The notes under the pieces: generated by a model
What the model was told of the DNA's origin: nothing
The model's input: the letters and a program-made list of their open reading frames with translations, nothing else
Databases searched by the model: none
Assembly: GCA_002696965.1 (NCBI GenBank)
Contig: NZUB01000030.1
Location: 1-13,993, forward strand
DNA: 13,993 nucleotides
Reading direction: 5' to 3'
From: Flavobacteriales bacterium
Lineage (GTDB): Bacteria > Bacteroidota > Bacteroidia > Flavobacteriales > TMED113
Shown: piece by piece, positions 1-7,788 of the stretch
Layout: the number at the start of each line of letters is the position of its first letter
Position numbering within the stretch: position 1 is the stretch's first letter
Made by a program: the position numbers and the translations under genes

Positions 1-116
1 CGGGCAGGACATGACGGACGGACAATCCCTACCGAGGACAGGACACAAGAAAAACCAACAACATCAACAACATCAAAAACAGCAGGAAAATCAACAACAA
101 GTTAGAAAACAATGCA

Positions 117-812
117 ATGGCAAAACTATTTGAAGCTATATTTATGTACATAACAGCTGCGCTTTTGCTATATGTTGTTTTTTGGCTATCTAAGTCGATT
201 AGTGACAAAAAGAAACTGGAAAAACTCGCCTCTAATGCAAGTAAATCTAGTAAGTGGGGTATTTTTTTTCTTATCTTTTTTGCCATACTAAGAGAGGGGT
301 TTGAAACAGTAATGTTTTTAGTTGGAGGAGTAATCCAAACTGGAAGTTTCTCATATTTAGGATTTATCCTTGGAATAATATTGGCCTGCATAATTGGATA
401 TTTAATTTTTAGCAGAGGCCAAAGAATTAACTTAAAACCATTTTTTGCAGTTACCACATTCTGCTTAGTATTATTTGCAGCAGGAATGAATGCATATGGA
501 ACTCACGAAGTCGAGTCTTTCTTAACAAAACAAGAATATATAGATAAAGATATAAAGAGACCTTGGGACATACTACAACCAAAATCAGAACTGCAGTCAA
601 ACGAACTTAAAGCCCTGTATAGCTATAATAAAGAAAAAAAGAAATATATTCATATTCTACATGACAAAGGTACTATAGGAGTATTTTTGAAAGGATTTTT
701 CGGATATAACTCAAACCCTAACTGGATCGAATTATTTATATGGCTTGCAACCTTATTATTTGGATTTAGAATTTGGAGTCAATTTTATCTCGGAAAAAAA
801 ATCGACACTTAA
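117..812 (+). CDS. FTR1-family iron permease, C-terminal part (5' end missing or broken)
   Basis: This is the C-terminal part of an FTR1/EfeU-type high-affinity iron permease, an inner-membrane protein moving ferric iron across the membrane. The 231 residues contain the REGFE motif (R59-E63), which matches the REGxE iron-binding motif of the family, at the start of a membrane segment. Further hydrophobic segments lie near residues 3-22, 45-70, 78-97, 107-123 and 200-222. The C-terminus has the family pattern 'HDKG..G.FLK..FGYN.NP'. FTR1 proteins normally carry a second REGxE motif in an N-terminal membrane helix, and that part is absent. The frame stays open upstream to base 15, where a TGA lies at 12-14, but the upstream residues are Asn/Lys-rich and not membrane-like. 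The first Met at 117 is therefore probably internal to the real gene. The 5' portion is either lost at the edge of the assembled sequence or truncated in the genome. Confidence 0.8.
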   Translation: MAKLFEAIFMYITAALLLYVVFWLSKSISDKKKLEKLASNASKSSKWGIFFLIFFAILREGFETVMFLVGGVIQTGSFSYLGFILGIILACIIGYLIFSRGQRINLKPFFAVTTFCLVLFAAGMNAYGTHEVESFLTKQEYIDKDIKRPWDILQPKSELQSNELKALYSYNKEKKKYIHILHDKGTIGVFLKGFFGYNSNPNWIELFIWLATLLFGFRIWSQFYLGKKIDT

Positions 813-872
813 AAATATGATTTTTTTGGATTATTTTAAAATACTTATTATTTTGGAACAAACATTCTAAAT

Positions 873-2243
873 ATGAAAAAAATACACCTCCATATATTAT
901 TTGCTATACTATTTGTACAAAGTAATGTATATGCACAAATTATCTCTTATGAACTGGTAGAAAGCTGGTCTATGCAAGAAGTTAGTCAAGTTTACTCTAA
1001 TTACTCAATACCTGAATCGGTAGGACAAATTAATTATAGTGTAGATGGGTACAAAATCCTCTATTACACGTCTGATTTTAATGGAGAATTAGTTATTTGC
1101 TCTGGAGCCATTTATCTACCTTCTGGGATTGATTGTCAACCACCAGTTTTAAGTTGGCAACATGGAACAATGTCTCATAATTACTATGCACCATCAAATA
1201 TTGGGAACACAAACAATGACCTCATGGGAGTTGTTTGTGCCGCAAATGGCTATATAGTCACAATGAGTGATTTTATTGGACTGGGTGAAGGAGAAGGTAT
1301 GCATAATTATGTACATGCTAACACAGAAGCCTCAGCAACTATTGATATAATCAAATATGGGAAAGAGTTAGCGTCAGAGATACTAGGTTTTCCACCGAAT
1401 AATCAACTTTTTCTATTTGGCTACTCACAAGGAGGACACGCTACCATGGCAACTGTTAAAGAGATTGAAGCAAACTTTTCAAATGAATTAGAAATAACAG
1501 CTTCAGCTCCAATGGCTGGACCTTACGACATGTCAGAATCTCAAAGACTCATGTTAGAATCTGGTGAAGCCTACCCCAATCCAGGCTATCTACCTTATGT
1601 GTTATTTGCATATAACAAAATATATAATCTATATGACGATATTAATGAAGTATTAAAAAGTCCATACACTACATTAATAGATATGTATGATGGAACATAT
1701 AGCATGTGGGATATAAATAATGCAATGTGGGATATTGGAGAAGAAATTTATGGAATCAACCCTAATGACTTTAGCCCCATTAGTATATTTAAAGACGAGT
1801 ATTACCAAGAATACCTTACAAATGATAACCATCCGTTTAAACTGGCCCTTTTAGATAATGACGTCTATAATTTTATCCCATCAGCACCCATGCGACTTCT
1901 CCATTGTAGTGGCGATGATAATGTTACATACGACAACGCTGAAGTTGCAATTGACTACTTTATAGAAAATGGCGCACAAAATGTTGAATTAGTTGACGGC
2001 GGAAACTTTGATCATAGTGAGTGTGCATCTATAGCTATTATAGGTGCAAAATTATGGTTTGATTCTATGGCAGAACTATGTGACCCAAATTCCAGCACGC
2101 ATGAATTCAATAAAACCAATAAAAAAATCGTAAACAAAATAGACTTTTTAGGAAGAAGTATTATACCAGAAGACAATACAAAAAAATTTATTTACATATA
2201 CAACGACGGTACAACTGAAAAAATAGCTAAGCTCAACAAATAA
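873..2243 (+). CDS. Secreted alpha/beta hydrolase (lipase/esterase-like) with C-terminal sorting-type tail
   Basis: This is an exported serine hydrolase of the alpha/beta-hydrolase fold, 456 aa. Residues 1-22 form a signal peptide ending VYA|Q. The nucleophile elbow GYSQGG places the catalytic Ser at 185. An acidic residue at D348/D349 (SGDDNVTYDNA) and H381 (NFDHSECA) complete a plausible triad in the right order. The overall pattern (WQHGT near residue 95, then GYSQGGH) resembles secretory lipase or acylaminopeptidase-like families, so lipase, esterase or peptidase cannot be told apart here. The last ~35 residues ('IDFLGRS...IYIYNDGTTEK') form a short tail also found on two other exported proteins in this window; I infer it is a type IX secretion sorting or anchoring signal. 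The stop lies only 2 bp from the stop of the convergent aldehyde dehydrogenase gene, and no terminator hairpin is visible between them. Confidence 0.85.
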   Translation: MKKIHLHILFAILFVQSNVYAQIISYELVESWSMQEVSQVYSNYSIPESVGQINYSVDGYKILYYTSDFNGELVICSGAIYLPSGIDCQPPVLSWQHGTMSHNYYAPSNIGNTNNDLMGVVCAANGYIVTMSDFIGLGEGEGMHNYVHANTEASATIDIIKYGKELASEILGFPPNNQLFLFGYSQGGHATMATVKEIEANFSNELEITASAPMAGPYDMSESQRLMLESGEAYPNPGYLPYVLFAYNKIYNLYDDINEVLKSPYTTLIDMYDGTYSMWDINNAMWDIGEEIYGINPNDFSPISIFKDEYYQEYLTNDNHPFKLALLDNDVYNFIPSAPMRLLHCSGDDNVTYDNAEVAIDYFIENGAQNVELVDGGNFDHSECASIAIIGAKLWFDSMAELCDPNSSTHEFNKTNKKIVNKIDFLGRSIIPEDNTKKFIYIYNDGTTEKIAKLNK

Positions 2244-2245
2244 AA

Positions 2246-3625
2246 TTACCTTATTAACTTAGCCAATTTTTTCTTTAAACTAGTATAAGGGGGATAAATA
2301 AATTTTGCAACTGAAAAACCCGACATTTGGAACAAAACAGATTTTTCATTGGAAAAAGCTAAGAAGCCTCTATTTCGCCCCACTTTTCCAATCCCACTAT
2401 TATTTACACCACCAAATAATAAATATGGATTTGAATATTGCAACATACACTCATTAATAGCTACAGTGCCTGAAGAAGTAGATTTAATGAAATGGGATAT
2501 TTTAGATTTTGATTTGGTAAATAAATATAATGCAAGTGCCTTTTCTTTAGAGTTGATAAAATCAATAACATCATCCAAATCAGTGTATTTTACAATAGGT
2601 AAGATAGGACCAAAAACCTCACTATTTAAAATAGGATTAGACCAGCTTTTTAATTGAATCAAGGTAAGTGGGAAGCTATTATTTTGGCTGGATTTTGGAG
2701 ACTGATAATACAATTCCCCTCCGTTATCTAAACATTGATCTTTTAATACTTGAAGTCTACTAAAATGTTTCTCATTAACAACTGATGCATAATCAGAATT
2801 GTTTTCAAAAAATTTATCTAAAGTATGTTTTAAAGCAGTAATAAAATCATCATAAATCGCAGAATGCACAAAAACATGATTTACCGCAATACATGTTTGA
2901 CCACAATTAACATATTTAGACCAAATGATTTTTTCTGCCGAAGACTTAATATTTGCATTTGAATCAACAACCGTATGATTCTTTCCCCCAAGCTCTAATG
3001 TAACTGAGGTTAAATTTTTTGCAGCCTCCCCCATGACAACCTTTCCTATTTCAGGGGAACCTGTAAAAAATATATGATCAAAATTTAATGAAATCAAATA
3101 GCCTCCAACTGAGGAATCTCCTTGTACAACACTAACCTCATTTTTATTAAATATTGAGGATATCATCTCGCTTAAAATATTGGAGGTAGATGGTGTATGC
3201 TCAGACGGTTTAACAACTACACAATTACCAGCTGCCACTGCTGAAACCAAGGGGTTTATGGTTAAGTTGAAAGGATAATTCCAAGGCGAAATTACTAAAC
3301 ACACACCCTTTGGTTCATAATAAATCTTAGACCTTGTTCCCAACAAGTGTAAAGGAGTCCATACTGACTTCCTATTAACCCAACTTTTAATATTTTTTAA
3401 TGTAAAATCAATATGATTTAATATAGGGTTAATTTCAGTTGCATAAAATTCTGCAATAGGCTTATGGTAATCCTTTAAACAATTTTCAATAATATATTCC
3501 TGATTACTGCAAATCCAAGCACGTATTTGTTTAATTTTTGCAATACGATCTTGTACACTTAAATGTATTAATTGACTTGAAAAATACTTCTTTTGGTTAG
3601 ACAGTAAGTTATCTAATTCTTTCAT
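2246..3625 (-). CDS. Aldehyde dehydrogenase family protein, class-3-like
   Basis: This cytoplasmic NAD(P)-dependent aldehyde dehydrogenase (459 aa) oxidises an aldehyde to the carboxylic acid. All key elements are present: PWNYPF with the oxyanion Asn at N116, the cofactor region VVVKPSE (137-142), FTGSPEIGK (187-195), the general-base Glu in LELGGK (E211) and the catalytic Cys in GQTC (C245). A later EVFGP motif and the C-terminal 'NPYLLFGGVNNSGIGK.GR.GF..FS..KSV' pattern fit the ALDH3 / fatty-aldehyde dehydrogenase group, whose length (~450-480 aa) also fits. The start codon overlaps the stop of the upstream 877-aa copper monooxygenase-like gene in an ATGA arrangement, so the two are probably translationally coupled. 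The substrate is unknown; an aldehyde from the upstream enzyme's reaction is an inference only. Confidence 0.92.
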   Translation of the reverse strand: MKELDNLLSNQKKYFSSQLIHLSVQDRIAKIKQIRAWICSNQEYIIENCLKDYHKPIAEFYATEINPILNHIDFTLKNIKSWVNRKSVWTPLHLLGTRSKIYYEPKGVCLVISPWNYPFNLTINPLVSAVAAGNCVVVKPSEHTPSTSNILSEMISSIFNKNEVSVVQGDSSVGGYLISLNFDHIFFTGSPEIGKVVMGEAAKNLTSVTLELGGKNHTVVDSNANIKSSAEKIIWSKYVNCGQTCIAVNHVFVHSAIYDDFITALKHTLDKFFENNSDYASVVNEKHFSRLQVLKDQCLDNGGELYYQSPKSSQNNSFPLTLIQLKSWSNPILNSEVFGPILPIVKYTDLDDVIDFINSKEKALALYLFTKSKSKISHFIKSTSSGTVAINECMLQYSNPYLLFGGVNNSGIGKVGRNRGFLAFSNEKSVLFQMSGFSVAKFIYPPYTSLKKKLAKLIR

Positions 3626-6255
3626 TTTTTAAAAATCATGTTTTTCTCTACAGTGCCATCATCATAAACTCTAATTAAAAATTGATTATTTTCAGATGTA
3701 TTTCGACCTAAAACATCAAATTCAATTAAAATATTTTTTTCCAACCCTGTCTCTAATATATTAACAGTACCACAAGCTGCTTCACAGTCCTCAAGTGTCG
3801 AAAAGGGGATAATTCCGTTACACCCCCCCCACACAAACTCTTGACATGTAAATGTGTTTGAGTCAAAATAAAACGCCTGAAAAGCAGCATCACATGGACC
3901 AGGATCAGGCAAAAGTTCACATTGATCTACAATAGTTAAATCAAACCACTCACACCGTAAAAAATCATAAAAATTGGTATAAAGTTGTAGTGAAACATCA
4001 GGGGTAATAATAGCAGCATCCTGAATTTCAAGCACATGAATACTCTCCTCTACTATACCAAAAAAATTAACATTTTCTACAGCTATAGTATCACCAAAAG
4101 AATTAAATAATATAAAACCTGGATAAGAAAATAAAGGATCCCAAGAAGAGTTATATGCAACAACTGTAAACTGTGTTGGACTACTTTGATAAATAGACAA
4201 AATACTCAAATCTGAACAGTCTTCTATTAGATTACCATCACAATCAACATATTGATTAGGGGGATATAAACAAGACCCATCATCTAAATTTGCTGTTGGG
4301 TTATAATTACAAGCAATTTCATCTGTGCACCCAAGAATCCCACCTTCACACAAAGCATTATCTACACAATCATTCTCAACAGCTATTGGATCATAATTTA
4401 CTGCCCATGGCTGGCCACAACCTGGAAAAATGCAGGAACCATCAGGGAAAGTTGCATTTGGATCATAATTACATGCCATTTGATCCACACAACCGAAAAA
4501 CCAATCGGGGTTATCACCACAAGGAGGGTAACCTTGACACCAAGTAACGGAACAACAGCATGAACCATCATCGATAGTTGCTTCCGGAATATAGTTACTT
4601 GCATCTGATGAAGTACAACCATATATATCATCAAAATCACAGACACCATTGTTATTCAAATCAATACAAGAGCCATCACAATCAAATCCTTCAACTGGAT
4701 ATTCACAAGAACCATCATCAAAACCACCAGGTAAAATTGTAGGATCATAATTACATGCTTGTGGATCTGTACAGCCAAAAGAACAACTGGTATTCCAAAA
4801 AATATTTTGTTCAGGATCAGATATTATATCAAAACCAGCCCAGAAATTTTGACAATTTTGTTCTGACACTGAATAGTCACATTCAGATGTAGAAACATCA
4901 AAACAACAAGGAACATGACATACCCCGCAATCATCCAACATCCCGCATGATCCATCATCAATAACAGCATCCATATTATAATTACAAGCCGATTGATTTG
5001 TACACCCTAAATCCTCAGGGTTTCCTAAATATATATCTTCATCTCCTTCTTGATATGGAACATAAGAAAAAGGAAGAAAAAACATTTCACAAGTAGTATA
5101 ATCACACCAATACATATTCTGTGGAGGATTGTTTGGATTTGTTGGATTACTAGCTGTGTTATCATATGTAGCATAAGCGTGTAACGTATACCCCTCAGGC
5201 AATTTTAACATATATTCAGGTTGATAAAAATTTTGCCAATTAAAATCCCAATCTGGAATACTAATAATAGGTATTGTATCACCATTATTCTCGGCATAAA
5301 CTAACCATGACTTGCCAATCAAATGCATATGTGGAAGAATACTAATAAGACTCATATCAAAGGGAATTTGATATGACTGGTAATGGGTATATACTTGATT
5401 TGCAGGTATTTGAAGAGACACATCAACAATAGTTTCAACCTGCACTTCCCTTTCTACAGGCTCATCTTTAAAAAATAAATTTACTGAGCTCTGATCATAC
5501 TCATCAATAGAACTTGGAGCATAATGTATTTGTATAGCAATATCTGCACCTGCAGGCAAAACTAAACCAATATCATTATTCCAAAGCGGAGGAAGCATGC
5601 CTGGAGCATAGCCAGCAGATAACTGAGGTATCTCGCCAACACAAAAACCACTTTCACATTCATAGCCATATTCTGGAGTAGAAGCATCTAATTCAGAACA
5701 AGCTCCAGAAGTATCAATATTTACTAAAACATGGTGCACAGCTGCCAGATTACCAGGAATTATTTCGATTGATTTCAAATACTGATCTTCTGTAAAATTT
5801 GTTTCAAATACAAAAACCCTGTAATCATCTTGATTATCACCTTCAATTAAATACTCTTCTTCCATTGTTAATACAAGATCAGGAGTTCCAATTGCTGAAC
5901 CTTCAGCAAATTCAGGTATTTGAGCTTCTAATGAGGGGTCGCCCTGCATCATACCACCATCTACCCAATCAGAAATTAATTGTTTTTCCTCATCAGTTAA
6001 GCCTCTTTCGCCTAAAAAATTTGAATAATCAGTATCAGCATGCCATGGAGGCATATAACCAGATTCTGTCACATATTCAATCATCATTCCTAGTGAAGCT
6101 ACCTCATTATAATTAGTAAACGGCATTGGGCCAGATGCGCCTACTCTATGACATTCTGTGCAATTATTATATATGATTGGAGATATATGTTCACTGTAGT
6201 TAATTTGAGAAAATAATATTCCTGGAAAAATAAAAATTAAAAAAATGTTTTTCAT
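3622..6255 (-). CDS. Exported multidomain protein: cytochrome c motif, PHM-like dicopper monooxygenase, Cys-rich repeats, Kunitz-like domain
   Basis: This 877-aa exported protein begins with a signal peptide (1-17, LFSQ). A cytochrome c-like segment follows, with C32-T-E-C35-H36 as the heme site and M68 (GYMPPW) as a likely axial ligand. Residues ~120-402 match peptidylglycine/dopamine-type copper monooxygenases. All six expected copper ligands are visible: H174/H175 and H244 (QIHYA) for one site, H309/H311 (PHMHLIGK) and M391 (EMFFLPFSY) for the other. Six copies or degenerate copies of a 'GC(T)D..ACNY.P.A..DDGSC' repeat occupy ~416-680. A Kunitz/BPTI-like module lies at C779-C828, and a sorting-type tail (DVLGR...YDDGTVEK) ends the protein. 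Inferred role: a heme-fed, extracellular or surface hydroxylase. The substrate is unknown. It is the first gene of a coupled pair with the aldehyde dehydrogenase and is divergent from the PAS-UbiA gene. Confidence 0.85.
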   Translation of the reverse strand: MKNIFLIFIFPGILFSQINYSEHISPIIYNNCTECHRVGASGPMPFTNYNEVASLGMMIEYVTESGYMPPWHADTDYSNFLGERGLTDEEKQLISDWVDGGMMQGDPSLEAQIPEFAEGSAIGTPDLVLTMEEEYLIEGDNQDDYRVFVFETNFTEDQYLKSIEIIPGNLAAVHHVLVNIDTSGACSELDASTPEYGYECESGFCVGEIPQLSAGYAPGMLPPLWNNDIGLVLPAGADIAIQIHYAPSSIDEYDQSSVNLFFKDEPVEREVQVETIVDVSLQIPANQVYTHYQSYQIPFDMSLISILPHMHLIGKSWLVYAENNGDTIPIISIPDWDFNWQNFYQPEYMLKLPEGYTLHAYATYDNTASNPTNPNNPPQNMYWCDYTTCEMFFLPFSYVPYQEGDEDIYLGNPEDLGCTNQSACNYNMDAVIDDGSCGMLDDCGVCHVPCCFDVSTSECDYSVSEQNCQNFWAGFDIISDPEQNIFWNTSCSFGCTDPQACNYDPTILPGGFDDGSCEYPVEGFDCDGSCIDLNNNGVCDFDDIYGCTSSDASNYIPEATIDDGSCCCSVTWCQGYPPCGDNPDWFFGCVDQMACNYDPNATFPDGSCIFPGCGQPWAVNYDPIAVENDCVDNALCEGGILGCTDEIACNYNPTANLDDGSCLYPPNQYVDCDGNLIEDCSDLSILSIYQSSPTQFTVVAYNSSWDPLFSYPGFILFNSFGDTIAVENVNFFGIVEESIHVLEIQDAAIITPDVSLQLYTNFYDFLRCEWFDLTIVDQCELLPDPGPCDAAFQAFYFDSNTFTCQEFVWGGCNGIIPFSTLEDCEAACGTVNILETGLEKNILIEFDVLGRNTSENNQFLIRVYDDGTVEKNMIFKK
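4216..5010 (-). repeat. Protein-level Cys-rich repeats 'GCTD..ACNY....DDGSC' within the copper monooxygenase gene
   Basis: Six units lie at residues ~417-437, 494-517, 546-566, 588-608, 612-636 (degenerate) and 642-662 of the 877-aa protein. The consensus has GC at the start, (A)CNY in the middle and DDGSC at the end. Inserts rich in Cys and Asp ('DCDGSC', 'DLNNNGVCDFDD') separate some units and resemble calcium-binding loops. The units are diverged at DNA level, so this is an ancient protein repeat and not a recent tandem duplication. Such modules are widespread in exported Flavobacteriales proteins; their function is not established. Confidence 0.8.
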
Positions 6256-6382
6256 AATTTTGGCGTGATTTAAGATTAAAGCAATTTTAATAAAATATCA
6301 AATGAATTATTAATTCAAACTTGCTATTTATCAAATTAAATGAAACTTATAACAAAAATAACTAAAATTAAATTGAACTAAA

Positions 6383-7669
6383 ATGAGAAGTACTATTACT
6401 TGTGACATGGAAGGCGTCATCGAAACAATGAATGATGGAGCTGAAAAAATTTTTGGATACAAAAAAGAAGAATTAATTGGGAAAAAGCGAGTATCAATCT
6501 TTTCTCCAGGAGAAATTGTATTGCAAAATGTAGCTGGATGGCTTGATACAGCAGTGAAAGAAGGAGAATACAAAGGAGAAACATATTTTTTAAATAAAAA
6601 AGGAGAAAAAATAAATGCCCAAATTAGAATCACACCTACATTTGCTAACGGAAAAGACAAACCACAAACTGGTTATTGTGGTGTCACTGAAGTAATAGAA
6701 AAAGATGTTCAAGTGCCAATTAATTTCTCTACGAAATTAGTTAAAGGACTAGCAATCACTCGTATGCCTTTTACATCTGCATCCCTACTACCTGTTTTTG
6801 TAATAGGTGCTTATTTTGCAGGCATCGGAGACGATCTTTTCAACACTTCTCTTTTTGTGCTAACAATATTTGGTATTCTAATTGCTCACTTAGGCATTAA
6901 TGTCTTTAATGACTACTTTGATGTAAAAGATGGAACAGACGAAGAAAATGCAGAGTATTTTCAACAAGTTTCAGGTGGAAGTAGAGCAATTGAATTGGGA
7001 CTGATTAGTTTAGCAGGTACAAGAAAATTAGCAATAATTCTAACTTTAATAGCACTAGCAATCGGAGCTTACATTCTAACTAATGTGAATCCTGCTAATA
7101 TGGATGGAGTATGGCAAATATTAGTTGCTGGCCTATTACTAGGTTACTTTTATACAGCTAGACCACTAAGACTAGTAGCACGAAGAGGATTAGGTGAAAT
7201 CGCAATATTTCTAGCATTTGGGCCCCTTTTAACTTTAGGAACAGGGTTTGCTATTTTTAATGGAGATTTTGGCAATAGTGAACATTTTTTAAATTGTATG
7301 CTAATTGGTATACCTATGGGACTATTAACAACTAACATATTGTTAATCAATGAATTTCCAGATATGAAAAGTGATGCTAAAACAGGCAAAAACCACCTCG
7401 TTGTTACTTTTGGAAAAAAAGCAAGCAGATGGATTTATCTTTTATTCTTAACTCTTGCTGTAGCATCATCTTTTTACATGTATCAAACAATAGCAAACCA
7501 GTATTTATTAATTCCAACTATATTTTGCTTATTATTTGGGCTTTATATTTTTAGACATATATTAAAACACTACGAAATGAGATCTCTTGTGGATGCTAAT
7601 TGGAAAACGATAGGCCTGCAAGCACTTTATTCCATTTTACTATGTATTTGTTTGTTATTCGGATTTTAA
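6383..7669 (+). CDS. PAS domain fused to UbiA-family prenyltransferase
   Basis: This 428-aa protein has two parts in one uninterrupted frame. Residues ~1-115 are a PAS sensor domain ('DMEGVIETMNDGAEKIFGY..EELIGK', then 'F.NKKGEKI.AQIRITP' and 'GYCGV'). Residues ~120-428 are a polytopic membrane prenyltransferase of the UbiA superfamily, like MenA/UbiA enzymes that attach an isoprenoid chain to an aromatic ring. Both Asp-rich motifs are intact: N176-D177-x-x-D180 with D183/D186 (NDYFDVKDGTD), and N323-x-x-x-D327-x-x-x-D331 (NEFPDMKSDAKTGK). A YTARPLRL motif lies between them. There are about eight or nine hydrophobic helices. The start at 6383 directly precedes the first PAS strand, with no better upstream Met. 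The PAS part would sit in the cytoplasm. I infer ligand- or redox-dependent control of prenylation; the acceptor (quinone, heme or tetraprenyl lipid) cannot be read from the sequence. A strong terminator follows. Confidence 0.88.
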   Translation: MRSTITCDMEGVIETMNDGAEKIFGYKKEELIGKKRVSIFSPGEIVLQNVAGWLDTAVKEGEYKGETYFLNKKGEKINAQIRITPTFANGKDKPQTGYCGVTEVIEKDVQVPINFSTKLVKGLAITRMPFTSASLLPVFVIGAYFAGIGDDLFNTSLFVLTIFGILIAHLGINVFNDYFDVKDGTDEENAEYFQQVSGGSRAIELGLISLAGTRKLAIILTLIALAIGAYILTNVNPANMDGVWQILVAGLLLGYFYTARPLRLVARRGLGEIAIFLAFGPLLTLGTGFAIFNGDFGNSEHFLNCMLIGIPMGLLTTNILLINEFPDMKSDAKTGKNHLVVTFGKKASRWIYLLFLTLAVASSFYMYQTIANQYLLIPTIFCLLFGLYIFRHILKHYEMRSLVDANWKTIGLQALYSILLCICLLFGF

Positions 7670-7692
7670 AACATACTTGAAATGAACAAAAT

Positions 7693-7718
7693 TGAGCCCT
7701 TCGGGGCTCATTTTTTTT
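7693..7718 (+). terminator. Rho-independent terminator after the PAS-UbiA gene
   Basis: A 7-bp stem TGAGCCC/GGGCTCA closes a TTCG tetraloop (7700-7703), with the stable C(UUCG)G closing pair. Eight T residues follow (7711-7718). It sits 23 bp after the stop codon at 7669 and separates the prenyltransferase from the blue copper gene. Confidence 0.93.
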
Positions 7719-7729
7719 GATTAAATGCT

Positions 7730-7737
7730 TATTTTTG
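7730..7737 (+). promoter_or_regulatory. Possible -7 box of the blue copper protein gene
   Basis: TATTTTTG matches the Bacteroidota -7 consensus TAnnTTTG and lies between the terminator and the gene, giving a leader of about 45 nt. No clear TTG box is seen at the expected distance upstream, so the call is weak and rests on position and one motif. Confidence 0.25.
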
Positions 7738-7788
7738 TAACTAGATGCCCCCTATTTATTAAGTCGAAATAATATTAAAATCATACTT

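Noticed and set aside
29..457. Minus-strand open frame with a hydrophobic translation opposite the iron permease
   Set aside because: It is antisense to a recognisable membrane protein; T-rich complement of A-rich codons gives false hydrophobic stretches.
2349..2657. Plus-strand open frame inside the aldehyde dehydrogenase gene
   Set aside because: It is fully antisense to a gene with all catalytic motifs, and its translation matches no family I recognise.
4216..5010. Possible CRISPR or DNA tandem repeat array
   Set aside because: The periodicity is at protein level (Cys-rich modules), spacing is irregular and the DNA copies are diverged.
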